Source: Prevotellaceae bacterium UBA1726
Lineage (GTDB): Bacteria; Bacteroidota; Bacteroidia; Bacteroidales; Bacteroidaceae
Direction: 5' to 3'
Assembly (NCBI GenBank): GCA_002316005.1
Contig: DCIM01000090.1
Location: forward strand, 5,190-69,189
Length of the DNA: 64,000 nucleotides
A model generated the notes under the pieces. It saw only the letters and a program-made list of their open reading frames with translations, was not told the origin of the DNA and did not search any database. This document shows, one piece after another, positions 10,401-18,685 of this stretch. The translations under genes were made by a program, and so were the position numbers. Numbering within the stretch: position 1 is the stretch's first letter; every line of letters starts with the position of its first letter.

Positions 10401-10949
10401 ATGGAGGACGAAACCCCAGCACCAGTTGCCCCTGCAGAGGATGACAATACTGTAGTCGTTGAGGAAGAAACTCCAACGCCAGTTGCTCCTGCAGAGGATG
10501 ACAATACTGTAGTTGTTGAGGAGGAAACTCCAACGCCAGTAGCACCTGTTGAGGATGACAATACTGTGGTTGTTGAGGAAGAAACTCCAGCACCAGTTGC
10601 ACCTGTAGAGGATGATAATACTATTGTCGTTGAAGATGAGACTCCTGCAACTCCTGCTGAGAGCGACGACATTATTGTCATTGAAGACGAAAAACCGGCA
10701 AAGACTCCAACCGATGAAGATGTGATTATCCTTGAGGATGAGCAACCGACAACTCCAGCTGCCGAGGATGATGTGATAATTCTTGAAGACGAGACAAGCA
10801 CTCCTTCGCAGAATAACGATGATGATTTCATTATTCTTGAAGATGAGGAGGGCGGTTCTTCTACCGTTGACGACTCAACTCTCATCCTCGAAGATGATGA
10901 CGAAGAGGAGGGTTCGGAAGATGAATATCTTGAACTTGATGGATTCTAA
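7425..10949 (+). CDS. porW: Type IX secretion lipoprotein PorW/SprE with TPR repeats
   Basis: An outer-membrane or periplasmic lipoprotein needed for type IX secretion in Bacteroidetes (PorW in Porphyromonas, SprE in Flavobacterium). The 1174-residue protein starts at GTG, has a lipobox LAAC (C23), then the family signature WHSFNARYNTYYNG. TPR-like helical repeats fill residues ~85-450, a Gln/Asn-rich linker follows (~455-485), and a second helical region ends near 900. The final ~230 residues form a highly acidic, Pro/Thr-rich tail with a 57-bp tandem repeat. It is followed 29 nt later by porX, supporting a secretion-regulation cluster. The tail length is unusual compared with the conserved body and is probably variable between strains. 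Confidence 0.92.
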   Translation: MRLKARHIVWFVLVAFVISLAACGSQKNTAKSRFWHSFNARYNTYYNGTLAYIDGSLDKEKNSKDNFTEMLPLYTVGNKKNVSIGSGNFDKAIEKCEKAIKLHSIKKRPEWTKNRKKTEKDIEWLGRKEYNPMLWKAWMLMGRSQFYKGEFDAAAATFSYMSRLYATQPAIYGKARAWLAKCYIEEDWLYDAEDVVRNMQRDSLHRSAQKEWDYTFADYYIHLGDYEKAIPYLQKVIKHEMRRKQKARECFLLGQLYAELGKKQEAYKAFKKVIRQNPPYELEFNARIAMTEVVAGSESKSMISKLKRMARNDNNKEYLDQVYYALGNIYMSQKDTLHAISAYEKGNTKSTRNGVEKGVLLLRLGDIYWDMEKYADAGRCYGEAIGLLDKERKDYKQLADRSKKLDELVPYTEAIHLQDSLQELAKMSEKDRNAAIDRVIEALKKKEKEERDKEAIANAERQQGQNNNGNRNAQNNRNQQPNANQQSNGVWYFYNQMTVNQGKATFQKQWGKRENQDHWQRSNQTVVNFNDGAEELELTDEQRDSIAAAEEEAAKQAEADSLANDPHKREYYLAQIPFTEEQVEASNLIIMDGLYNSGVIFKDKLDNLRLSEKQLLRLETQYAKFEHMDDAYYHMFLLYSRLEQPNVAEGYIEKLKNAYPDSKWTTLLTDPYFVENQKFGEQIEDSLYAHTYEAFKADRYSEVKANVKLSDERFPLGANRDKFLFIGGLGKLNSGDSDGCLEDMKKVVSDFPQSKLAEMAGMIVNGVKEGKKLRGGKFDIGDVWARRSAVMNDSDSIAARQFVADRDIDFVFMIAYQPDSVNENQLLYELAKYNFTSYMVRNFDLEIEDQDGLRVMKVSGFQNYEEAYEYAHQFYQQQHIVDRLGKSRTLVISTQNKELLGVNKSYDEYDEFYKENFPPIDAREARRLYEPSGSSRDLDDGGSLPGNISPILQKKAEEEQAEGEEGGIVDDENSFPIEDDAPAAGNNDDTIIMEDETPAPVAPAEDDNTVVVEEETPTPVAPAEDDNTVVVEEETPTPVAPVEDDNTVVVEEETPAPVAPVEDDNTIVVEDETPATPAESDDIIVIEDEKPAKTPTDEDVIILEDEQPTTPAAEDDVIILEDETSTPSQNNDDDFIILEDEEGGSSTVDDSTLILEDDDEEEGSEDEYLELDGF
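10380..10664 (+). repeat. 57-bp tandem repeat coding the acidic tail of PorW
   Basis: Three near-identical 57-bp units start at 10437, 10494 and 10551, with degenerate units on both sides. Each encodes 19 residues of the pattern EDDNTVVVEEETP then TPVAPA. The downstream coding sequence continues with decayed units (DVIILEDE and similar). Confidence 0.85.
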
Positions 10950-10978
10950 AACCGTGGGCAATCCCACATTAATATAAT

Positions 10979-12541
10979 ATGAGCAACGGATTATTACTTT
11001 GGGCCGACGACGAGGTGGAACTCCTCAAGGCACACATACTTTTCCTTGAGAAGAAAGGGTATGAGGTCGTTACTGTGAGCAACGGTATTGACGCTGTTGA
11101 GCAATGCCAGCAACGCACCTTCGACCTTATCCTGCTTGACGAGATGATGCCTGGACTTACAGGTCTTGAGACTCTTCAACAGGTAAAGGATATCCAACCT
11201 GCAACACCTGTCGTTATGGTGACAAAGAGCGAGGAAGAGGACATCATGGACCAAGCCATTGGTTCGAAGATTGCCGATTACCTCATCAAACCAGTCAACC
11301 CTAACCAGATTCTCCTTACCCTGAAGAAGAACATCCATCGCAAGGAGATTGTGACTGAGGTGACGCAGAGCGGTTATCAGCAGGATTTTATGCAGATTTC
11401 AATGCAGATAAGTGATTGCCGTACAGTTCAGGACTGGATGGAAATCTATCGCAAACTGGTGCGCTGGGAACTTGAACTCTCGTCAACCGACTCGCAGATG
11501 ACCGATATGCTCAACATGCAGAAGGAAGAGGCAAACAACGCCTTTGCAAAGTTCATCAAGAACAACTACATGGATTGGGTTGACCCAAGCACATTCATTG
11601 GTGGCAATCGTCCGATGATGAGTCCTGACATCTTCAAGAACAAGGTGTTCCCTCTGTTGAACGAAGGCGAGAAGGTGTTCCTCATCGTTATTGACAATTT
11701 CCGTTTCGACCAATGGCGTGTACTTTCGCAGGAGATTGGCGATATGTTCGACATTGAAGAGGACATGTATCTCACCATCCTTCCAACTGCCACTCAGTAT
11801 GCCCGCAATGCCATCTTCTCGGGTCTTATGCCGAATAAGATTGCAGAGATGTTCCCTGAACTGTGGGTTGATGAAGACGAGGAAGAGGGCAAGAACCTCA
11901 ACGAAGGTCCGCTGATTGAGACTCAGATAGAACGCTTCCGCCGTAAGAACACATTCAGTTACAACAAAGTGAACGATTCTGCTGCAAGCGAGAAGTTTAT
12001 CGGAAAGTTCAACGAACTGAAACAGAACGACTTGAATGTGCTTGTTGTCAATTTCATTGATATGCTGTCGCATGCTCGTACAGAGTCGAAGATGGTTCGC
12101 GAATTGGCAAACAGCGAGAGTGCCTACCGCTCAATAACATTGTCGTGGTTCCGTCATTCGGTCCTTGCAGAGTTGTTCAAACTGCTTGCTCAGAGCGACT
12201 ATAAGATTATTCTCACCACCGACCACGGTAGTATTCGTGCCTCAAAACCGGTGAAGATTATCGGCGACAGAAACACGAACACGAACCTGCGCTACAAGTT
12301 GGGCAAGAACCTCAACTACAATGCCAAGGAGGTATTTGCTATCAAGGACCCTCGCAAGGCACAGTTGCCTTCGCCAAACATCTCGACAAGTTATGTCTTT
12401 GCTACTGGCGATGCGTTCTTTGCCTATCCTAACAACTACAACTACTATGTGAGTTACTACAAGGACACATTCCAGCATGGCGGAATCTCTATGGAGGAGA
12501 TGCTCGTGCCACTGATTACGATGAGTCCGCGCAAGAGATAG
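10979..12541 (+). CDS. porX: Type IX secretion response regulator PorX (receiver plus PglZ domain)
   Basis: Regulates type IX secretion; in Porphyromonas it works with the PorY kinase and the sigma factor SigP. Residues 1-120 are a CheY-like receiver with acidic pocket D10/D11, phospho-acceptor D54 (LLDEMMPG), T82 and K104 (YLIKPVNP). The rest (to residue 520) is a PglZ/alkaline-phosphatase-like domain with metal-site motifs VIDNFRFDQW, FIDMLSHAR and ILTTDHGS. Members of the family bind zinc and act as phosphodiesterases. It lies directly after porW, probably in one transcript, and 45 nt before tsaE. Length and residues are typical. Confidence 0.95.
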   Translation: MSNGLLLWADDEVELLKAHILFLEKKGYEVVTVSNGIDAVEQCQQRTFDLILLDEMMPGLTGLETLQQVKDIQPATPVVMVTKSEEEDIMDQAIGSKIADYLIKPVNPNQILLTLKKNIHRKEIVTEVTQSGYQQDFMQISMQISDCRTVQDWMEIYRKLVRWELELSSTDSQMTDMLNMQKEEANNAFAKFIKNNYMDWVDPSTFIGGNRPMMSPDIFKNKVFPLLNEGEKVFLIVIDNFRFDQWRVLSQEIGDMFDIEEDMYLTILPTATQYARNAIFSGLMPNKIAEMFPELWVDEDEEEGKNLNEGPLIETQIERFRRKNTFSYNKVNDSAASEKFIGKFNELKQNDLNVLVVNFIDMLSHARTESKMVRELANSESAYRSITLSWFRHSVLAELFKLLAQSDYKIILTTDHGSIRASKPVKIIGDRNTNTNLRYKLGKNLNYNAKEVFAIKDPRKAQLPSPNISTSYVFATGDAFFAYPNNYNYYVSYYKDTFQHGGISMEEMLVPLITMSPRKR

Positions 12542-12549
12542 TCACAGTT

Positions 12550-12569
12550 CCTCGTGTTTTTACACGAGG
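12550..12569. promoter_or_regulatory. Perfect stem-loop between porX and tsaE
   Basis: CCTCGTGT, a TTTT loop and ACACGAGG form an 8-bp perfect hairpin nine bases after the porX stop. It is followed by purine-rich sequence instead of a T-run, so it is not a canonical terminator. An RNA-processing or stability role is possible. Confidence 0.55.
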
Positions 12570-12586
12570 TCCAAAAAAGAAAAACA

Positions 12587-13000
12587 ATGGAGATTAGAAT
12601 CAATTCTTTAGAAAATATCAATGAGGCTGCTCGCCAGTTTATCGACAATATTGGCGACCGCACCATCTTTGCCTTCTTTGGCAGTATGGGTGCTGGCAAG
12701 ACCACTTTCATCAAAGCCATCTGCGAAGAACTGGGCGTTGAAGATGTCATCACATCTCCGACTTTTGCCATTGTGAATGAATACACAACAGGCGAGGGCG
12801 ACCCTCTCTATCATTTCGATTTCTACCGCATAAAGAAACTCGATGAGTTCTTTGATATGGGCGGTGAGGATTATTTTGAGAGTGGTAATCTCTGTTTCAT
12901 TGAATGGCCTGAACTCATTGAGGAGGTGATGCCTGAAGACGCTGTCAATGTGACAATCAAGGAACAGCCAGATGGCAGTAGGGTAGTGACCGTTGAATAA
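12587..13000 (+). CDS. tsaE: tRNA threonylcarbamoyladenosine biosynthesis ATPase TsaE
   Basis: The ATPase that works with TsaB, TsaD and TsaC to make t6A37 in ANN-decoding tRNAs. The 137-residue protein carries a Walker A motif (GSMGAGKTT, residues 32-40), the family motifs SPTFAIVNEY and HFDFYRI, and a conserved IEWPELIE near the C-terminus. The start at 12587 gives the usual N-terminus; an upstream in-frame start at 12554 lies in the intergenic hairpin region and is not supported. It lies downstream of porX in the same direction, a common Bacteroidales arrangement. Confidence 0.95.
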   Translation: MEIRINSLENINEAARQFIDNIGDRTIFAFFGSMGAGKTTFIKAICEELGVEDVITSPTFAIVNEYTTGEGDPLYHFDFYRIKKLDEFFDMGGEDYFESGNLCFIEWPELIEEVMPEDAVNVTIKEQPDGSRVVTVE

Positions 13001-13033
13001 AATCTATGCAGAATAACTAAAAACCTATTCTAT

Positions 13034-14392
13034 ATGAAAAAAGCATTAATCCTTTTCGTCCTTTTCCTTTCGCAGTATGCTATTGGCAATGCGCAGGAAA
13101 CTCGTCCTACAGGCGAGAGTCAGGAATCCTACGAGCAGCGAATGCAGTGGTTTGGTGATGCTAAGTTTGGCGTCTTCATCCATTGGGGCATCTATGCCGT
13201 TCGTGGCGTATCGGAGAGTTGGTCGTTCTACAACAACTATCTTCCTTACGACGAATATATGTCGCAGGCAAAGGGCTTCACAGCAAGCAAGTACGACCCA
13301 AAGGCGTGGGTTGACCTAATTGAGGAGAGTGGTGCTCAGTACACAGTAATTACTTCAAAGCATCATGATGGTTTTGCCCTTTGGGACACAAAGGTGGGCG
13401 ACAGTAGTGCAAAGAAATGCTCACCAGCAAAGCGTGATGTCCTGACTCCTTTTGTCAATGAGGTACGCAAGCGCGAGAATCTGCATCTTGGCATCTATTA
13501 TTCATTGCTCGACTGGAGTCGTGATGAATATCCAAACAAGACAAAGACATTCCAGCGTTACGACATAAAACAGGATCCTGCTCGTTGGCAGAAGTTCTGT
13601 AAGTTCAATTTTGCTCAGTTGAAGGAACTCAATGATGCCTACAAGCCAGACCTCTATTGGTTTGATGGCGACTGGGAACAGAGTGCCGAAGACTGGAATT
13701 CAAAGGGGATAATCGACTTGTTGCGTTCAACAAATCCTCAGTGTGTGGTAAATTCGCGTATTCAGGGTTATGGCGATTATGCAACACCAGAACAAGGTAT
13801 TCCTGTTGTTCGTCCAACAAGCAAATATTGGGAACTCTGCTATACTATGAACGATTCTTGGGGTTATCAGCCTCAGGATAAGGAGTTTAAGTCGCCTCAC
13901 GCCCTCATCCGTACTCTCTGTGACTGTATGAGCAATGGAGGAAATCTCCTTCTCGATATTGGTCCAAAGGCAGACGGAACAATTCCTCAGGAGGAAGTTG
14001 ACATTCTGAAGGAGTTTGGTCGTTGGACGACAAAGCATAAGGAGGCTGTCTATGGCACTCGTGCAGGTCTTCCTGCAGAGCATTTCCCTGATGGATACAC
14101 AACCCTCAACAAGGAAGGCGACATCATCTATCTCTACATTCCAAACAAGGTGCGTCAGGAGGTTGCCCTTCGTGGTATTGTGAATAAGGTTAATCGCGTT
14201 TGGGTAGTGGGCAATGGCACAATGCTCAATTGGAAACTCTACGACAAACCATACTGGAGTTCGCTTCCTGGCATTGTATATATTGATGTCCCAGAGTCTG
14301 TTCAGGACGAGAGCGTGACAGTCGTTGCTGTTCTTGTTGATGGTCCTGTGAAACTCTATCGCGGTGAAGGTCAGGTGATTACAGCGAATTAA
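13034..14392 (+). CDS. GH29 alpha-L-fucosidase, secreted
   Basis: Hydrolyses terminal alpha-L-fucose from glycans with retention. The 452-residue protein has a signal peptide (1-20, ending GNA-Q) and the GH29 barrel signatures FIHWGIYA (H50-W51), SKHHDGFALWD (H110-H111), LYWFDGDWEQ with the probable nucleophile D211, and GGNLLLDIGPKADG. It ends with a short beta domain. No lipobox or sorting tail is visible, so it is probably periplasmic. It lies 34 nt after tsaE in the same direction and ends at a strong bidirectional terminator. Confidence 0.93.
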   Translation: MKKALILFVLFLSQYAIGNAQETRPTGESQESYEQRMQWFGDAKFGVFIHWGIYAVRGVSESWSFYNNYLPYDEYMSQAKGFTASKYDPKAWVDLIEESGAQYTVITSKHHDGFALWDTKVGDSSAKKCSPAKRDVLTPFVNEVRKRENLHLGIYYSLLDWSRDEYPNKTKTFQRYDIKQDPARWQKFCKFNFAQLKELNDAYKPDLYWFDGDWEQSAEDWNSKGIIDLLRSTNPQCVVNSRIQGYGDYATPEQGIPVVRPTSKYWELCYTMNDSWGYQPQDKEFKSPHALIRTLCDCMSNGGNLLLDIGPKADGTIPQEEVDILKEFGRWTTKHKEAVYGTRAGLPAEHFPDGYTTLNKEGDIIYLYIPNKVRQEVALRGIVNKVNRVWVVGNGTMLNWKLYDKPYWSSLPGIVYIDVPESVQDESVTVVAVLVDGPVKLYRGEGQVITAN

Positions 14393-14409
14393 CTCTGTCA
14401 AAACGGCAT

Positions 14410-14453
14410 AATAAAGCCCAGATTCTCATGTGAGGACCTGGGCTTCTTTATTG
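14410..14453. terminator. Bidirectional terminator between the GH29 gene and trxA
   Basis: AAGCCCAG (14414-14421) pairs with CTGGGCTT (14438-14445), and the stem extends through AATAA/TTATT. T-rich sequence follows on both strands. It serves the convergent fucosidase and thioredoxin genes. Confidence 0.85.
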
Positions 14454-14467
14454 TTTGTCGAGACTAA

Positions 14468-14785
14468 TTAACCAATCAAAGCCTCAATCTTCTCCTTAAG
14501 TACAGTCTTGCTACCAGCGCCAACGAACTTGTCAACCAATTCGCCGCCCTTGAAGAAAAGAATTGTTGGGATATTGCGAACGCCATACTCCATAGGAACA
14601 TCCTCGTTCTCCTCAATATCGCACTTACCAACTACGACCTTACCATCATACTCCTCAGCCAACTCGCTGATAATAGGACCGAGCATACGGCAAGGACCAC
14701 ACCATGTTGCCCACAAGTCAACTACCAATGGCAGTTCACCGTTCTTGTAACTTTCAAAGTTATCGTTTGTGATTTTAACTTCCAT
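14468..14785 (-). CDS. trxA: Thioredoxin
   Basis: A 105-residue cytoplasmic disulfide reductase reduced by thioredoxin reductase. The active site is WCGPC (C29 and C32). The conserved buried residues and cis-proline loop (RNIPTILFFKGGE) are present. It has no signal peptide, which separates it from the secreted TlpA/ResA relatives. It is transcribed alone from its own promoter. Confidence 0.97.
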   Translation of the reverse strand: MEVKITNDNFESYKNGELPLVVDLWATWCGPCRMLGPIISELAEEYDGKVVVGKCDIEENEDVPMEYGVRNIPTILFFKGGELVDKFVGAGSKTVLKEKIEALIG

Positions 14786-14814
14786 AATATTTTGTTGTTT
14801 AATTTATCTGTTTA

Positions 14815-14846
14815 CAAAGTTACAAACATTATGCCAAACTACCAAA
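14815..14846 (-). promoter_or_regulatory. Promoter of trxA
   Basis: On the minus strand TTTG (14846-14843) and TAACTTTG (14822-14815) are 20 nt apart. This matches the Bacteroidetes consensus and places the transcription start about 22 nt before the trxA ATG. Confidence 0.8.
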
Positions 14847-14863
14847 TAATCAATAATTATTTA

Positions 14864-17800
14864 CTAAAACTTCACACTTGCCTTCTTCTCTTCTGGGTAA
14901 ATGAACTGTTTGAACAGGACATCAACACCTTCTGCCACCTGATTGGCAGGAGTCTTTATGATGATGTCAGTCTCTTCTCCTGGTAGCAGAGTGAAGAAGT
15001 TGTCGTTCATTGGAGCTGGCAGAATTCTCTCGCCTGTGGCAGAGTTTGTCAGTCGGATTCTGTTTCCGAATGCCACAGTAGAAGAGTTGTTCTTTACCTT
15101 TATTGTCAGTCCGTCAACACTTTTGTCTGTCACAGTACAACAGATGTCAGCCTTTGGCAGTTTCTCTAAGTCAGAATAATCGAGTTCCTGATCACCGTTA
15201 CGCCAGTAGAAATTGTCGCTGAGCAGTTTTCCAGAGGCATCAGTGAGTTGCAGACGAATGAAATGAAGTGCTGTGATGTCTATATCATCCTGAGGAACAG
15301 TATCAAATACCTTCATCTCAAGGATGGAGTGACCAAACCAAGAAGAACGGTTCTTTCCATAAACGCGTACATAACGTGCATCGCGTGGAGCAAAACTGAT
15401 GAAATCAATACCGCCGTCACAGTTGTCATCTGTATAGACTGTTGTCCAGTTCTCTGCGTCAAGCGAAGTCTGCACCTCGTATTCCTTTGAATGAGCACCT
15501 TCCCAGAAAACCTGGACTGTGCTGATGTTGTGAACATCCTGCAAATCTACATAAACCCACTGTGGGTCAGAGTATTCGCTCTCCCAACGCTTCTGCAATG
15601 AACCGTCTGTTATGAGCGAGGCCTCGTTTGTGCCGAATACCGAAGACGCCTGACATGGTTTGCCTTCAGCAATGTTTCTATTAGGGAAACTGAGTACGAA
15701 TGCCTCTGCCTTGTCTGCCGAACGCACATATACATCATTCTCCATGCCGAGTTCCTTTATTTCCTTACCATGTATGTCGTAGATTGTTGCCTTAGCATGA
15801 ACATTGTTCAAATCGTTCGAACTCTCGTTGATGACTTTCACACTGTTGTTGAGCGAATTCCACTGGATATGAACAGGTTCACAGGCTTTCTTGGCACCAA
15901 AGTAACTACCAGTGAGGTCGTAGTAATAGTCGAAGGTCTGCCATAAGCATGATGGATATGCCGCAAGACTCATCCAGATGAGAATACCCGAGGCATCCTC
16001 GTGCATCTTGTCATTCCAAGCCTCATACATTCCTCGCATATCTTCAAGATTGATGAACTGAGCCTTTGCGCAATATTCCTCAAGGTTCTTTGAGTCACCA
16101 TAGCGGTCGGTCACTGACGAACGATAATAATATGGATCGGCATTTCCTCCATTCTGTCCAAAGTAATGCACATTCCACACATTTGAGTCCTGCTTCATCT
16201 CATCATCAGTAGGGAGTGGCCATTGGTCCTCCTCAGGGATGAACAACTTCACACTCTCATAGTTTGGCATTGTACCCATACCAAGTTCCGAGCGCATACC
16301 GTAGCCGTGGTCAATGCCGTAAGGATAAGGCGGACGAAGCAATACAAGACCGCTTGAAGATGTCTCATAGTGATGGCGAGGAGGACGGTTTGCCCAAGGA
16401 CCAGAACCAGAGAGTCCGTCCTGATTTGAACAAGCCTTGTAGTGACGATCGCCGTGATCTTCTTCCTCAACAATCTTACGGAGATAGTCGTCAATATCCT
16501 TTACGGGATGTGTCTCGTTTGCTCCACACCACAATGCAATGCAAGGATGATTGCGCAGACGAATTACTTTGTCGCGAGCATTTGCCTTGAATGCGTCTGG
16601 TTCAATGATTTCGCCTTCTCCTGCATGAATCCAGAAATCATTCCATACCATAATGCCGTATTTGTCGCAATAGTCGTAGAACTCGTCGTCGGTCACACAA
16701 CCAGTCCAGCAACGAATCATGTTGAAGTTCTGCTCAACATGGAGTTTTATCTTTTCCTCGTATTCTGCACCATGGCAACGCAGAAGCCATTCCGACATAC
16801 CCCACGAACCACCTTTAGGGAACAGTTCCTGACCATTGATATAGAATGTGAGTACAGGTTTCTCCACCTTATTCTCAATGTATGCGTATTCGTAGCGTTT
16901 AATACCGAAGTTGATATGCTTTGAATCAGACACCACACCAGCGGTTTTTATCTTCAGGTCACAACCATAGAGGAATGGCTCGCCATAGCCGTTAGGCCAC
17001 CAGAGTCGAGGATTGTCAATGCCCAACTGCTTGAATTCGTCCTTTGTAAGAGTGATATTTGCCGTTTCGCCCGCAGCAACAGTTATCTCTTTTGTGAGAG
17101 TGATGTTTCCTGGAGTGATTGTTCCTTCTATTGTCACCTGCTGGTTTGTCTTTGCTGTGTTCTTTATGCCTGTGGCGATTTCAATGTTGGCATGATTGAG
17201 GGTAGGGAGAAGTGTGCGAATCCACGGATCTACCATCTGTACTTCACCTGTAATCTCAAAATATGTATTTCCGGTAATACCAGCCAAGCGGCCTGGTACA
17301 TAAGGCATCCAGTCCCATCCTGCGGCAGCAAGATATGAAGGGCTGCAACCTATGGCGAAAGGTTCCTTCGAGAAACGCTCTTTCTTCTGGTCAGCATCGT
17401 AGATGAGGACGGCAACAGTATTCTTTCCGCCGTTCTTTACCAATGCAGTTACATCAAAGCGTGAACGAATCATGTGACCGTTTATGTCGCGTGTACTTGT
17501 GGCAGTACCCGAAACCTTCTTTCCGTTGAACCATACATCTGCATATCTGTTAATGTTGTCAAAGCAAAGCCAAACACGCTGACCTTTATTTATCTTCTCG
17601 CCAAGAGCAACCTCCGTGCGATACCAGAATGGTCGGTTGTAGTAAGACTCGTCTACATTGATGACATTTATTCCGTAGTTTGGGTCTTTCTCCCTTCCAG
17701 CCTCCACATAGGCAGTGAAAACCGTACCCGGCACAACTCCCTCAACGGCATTTTTCATCTTGAACCCCTGAGTAGAGACGGTCTTTCCTGTAGCCGATGA

Positions 17801-17929
17801 CAAATCAGCCTGAGGAAGCACCTCCCAACGAGTAGTTTCGCTGTTGAGTGAGATCCTTTTCTGTGCATAGGATGTCATATTGAGACAGAGTCCCAATGTA
17901 ATAAGGATAATCGTAAATAGTCGTTTCAT
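14864..17929 (-). CDS. Secreted GH2 glycosidase (beta-mannosidase / exo-beta-glucosaminidase-like) with discoidin domain
   Basis: A 1021-residue enzyme with a signal peptide (MKRLFTIILI..., cleavage near SYAQ). The GH2 sugar-binding, immunoglobulin-like and barrel domains follow. The acid/base is E472 in WCGANETHP and the probable nucleophile is E548 in MRSELGMG, a pattern closer to exo-beta-D-glucosaminidases and beta-mannosidases than to LacZ. An F5/8 type C domain covers roughly residues 740-880 (NIAEGKPCQASSVFG). An upstream in-frame ATG at 17950 overlaps the preceding stop by four bases, so coupling is possible; 17929 matches the A-rich start context seen at the GH97 gene. It forms an operon with the phosphodiesterase gene. 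Confidence 0.87.
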   Translation of the reverse strand: MKRLFTIILITLGLCLNMTSYAQKRISLNSETTRWEVLPQADLSSATGKTVSTQGFKMKNAVEGVVPGTVFTAYVEAGREKDPNYGINVINVDESYYNRPFWYRTEVALGEKINKGQRVWLCFDNINRYADVWFNGKKVSGTATSTRDINGHMIRSRFDVTALVKNGGKNTVAVLIYDADQKKERFSKEPFAIGCSPSYLAAAGWDWMPYVPGRLAGITGNTYFEITGEVQMVDPWIRTLLPTLNHANIEIATGIKNTAKTNQQVTIEGTITPGNITLTKEITVAAGETANITLTKDEFKQLGIDNPRLWWPNGYGEPFLYGCDLKIKTAGVVSDSKHINFGIKRYEYAYIENKVEKPVLTFYINGQELFPKGGSWGMSEWLLRCHGAEYEEKIKLHVEQNFNMIRCWTGCVTDDEFYDYCDKYGIMVWNDFWIHAGEGEIIEPDAFKANARDKVIRLRNHPCIALWCGANETHPVKDIDDYLRKIVEEEDHGDRHYKACSNQDGLSGSGPWANRPPRHHYETSSSGLVLLRPPYPYGIDHGYGMRSELGMGTMPNYESVKLFIPEEDQWPLPTDDEMKQDSNVWNVHYFGQNGGNADPYYYRSSVTDRYGDSKNLEEYCAKAQFINLEDMRGMYEAWNDKMHEDASGILIWMSLAAYPSCLWQTFDYYYDLTGSYFGAKKACEPVHIQWNSLNNSVKVINESSNDLNNVHAKATIYDIHGKEIKELGMENDVYVRSADKAEAFVLSFPNRNIAEGKPCQASSVFGTNEASLITDGSLQKRWESEYSDPQWVYVDLQDVHNISTVQVFWEGAHSKEYEVQTSLDAENWTTVYTDDNCDGGIDFISFAPRDARYVRVYGKNRSSWFGHSILEMKVFDTVPQDDIDITALHFIRLQLTDASGKLLSDNFYWRNGDQELDYSDLEKLPKADICCTVTDKSVDGLTIKVKNNSSTVAFGNRIRLTNSATGERILPAPMNDNFFTLLPGEETDIIIKTPANQVAEGVDVLFKQFIYPEEKKASVKF

Positions 17930-17946
17930 GTTGGTTTTTGTATTTG

Positions 17947-18492
17947 TCATTCGCTAATATTTGTCTCATTCAAAATGCTTCCGTCCAAACGGTGGAGGCG
18001 GAGAGAACCGTTTTCGTAAGTGGCGAAAGTGGGCTCATTTCCGTCTTTCGGGAATGTGATGCTACCTGTGTTGCAGACAACAATACCATCTTTCTTCTCA
18101 ATCTTCTGACGATGGGTGTGACCATAAAGGAAAATGTCGCAACCCACCTTTGGCATATTCTGCTCGTTGATGTTATGTCCATGGGTGAGGAACAGACGCT
18201 TGCCATTATCTACAACCAAAGTGTAGTCGCCCATGATAGGAAAATCGAGCAGCATCTGGTCAACCTCCGAGTCGCAGTTGCCTCTGATGGCAATGATTCT
18301 GTCGCTCAGAGCATTGAGCATCTCTGCAATTTTCGGTGCGTTCAATCCCTCAGGCACTCCGTTGCGTGGACCATAGTTCAATATGTCACCAAGTATGAGA
18401 AGCATATCCATCTTCTCGCGGTTGAAGTAGTCAAGAACTTGCTCAAGTCGTGGCGCACAACCATGTATGTCGCTAACAATCAAATATTTCAT
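17947..18492 (-). CDS. YfcE/MJ0936-type metallophosphoesterase
   Basis: A 181-residue member of the small calcineurin-like phosphodiesterase family. Metal-binding motifs are in order: VSDIHGC, LILGDILNYGPRN, AIRGNCDSE, THGHNI and LYGHTHRQ. Relatives hydrolyse phosphodiester model substrates, and the natural substrate is unknown. The length is typical and there is no signal peptide. It is the first gene of a two-gene transcript with the GH2 enzyme, an association with no obvious functional logic. Confidence 0.93.
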   Translation of the reverse strand: MKYLIVSDIHGCAPRLEQVLDYFNREKMDMLLILGDILNYGPRNGVPEGLNAPKIAEMLNALSDRIIAIRGNCDSEVDQMLLDFPIMGDYTLVVDNGKRLFLTHGHNINEQNMPKVGCDIFLYGHTHRQKIEKKDGIVVCNTGSITFPKDGNEPTFATYENGSLRLHRLDGSILNETNISE

Positions 18493-18521
18493 TTTTATCT
18501 TTTGTATGGTTTGTTATACTG

Positions 18522-18553
18522 CAAAATTACTGAAATACTGCCCGAAAAACAAA
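18522..18553 (-). promoter_or_regulatory. Promoter of the phosphodiesterase-GH2 transcript
   Basis: On the minus strand TTTG (18553-18550) is followed after 20 nt by TAATTTTG (18529-18522), about 30 nt before the ATG. Confidence 0.75.
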
Positions 18554-18685
18554 TAAAATCAGGTAAATTGATTCATATAATCTTTTTTTTATATAACTTT
18601 GTACGATATTTATACTTTTCGCGTTTTCTGGCGCGCGCGTATACATATTATAATAAGGTAAAGAATCTAAAAACGAATTTTTGAT

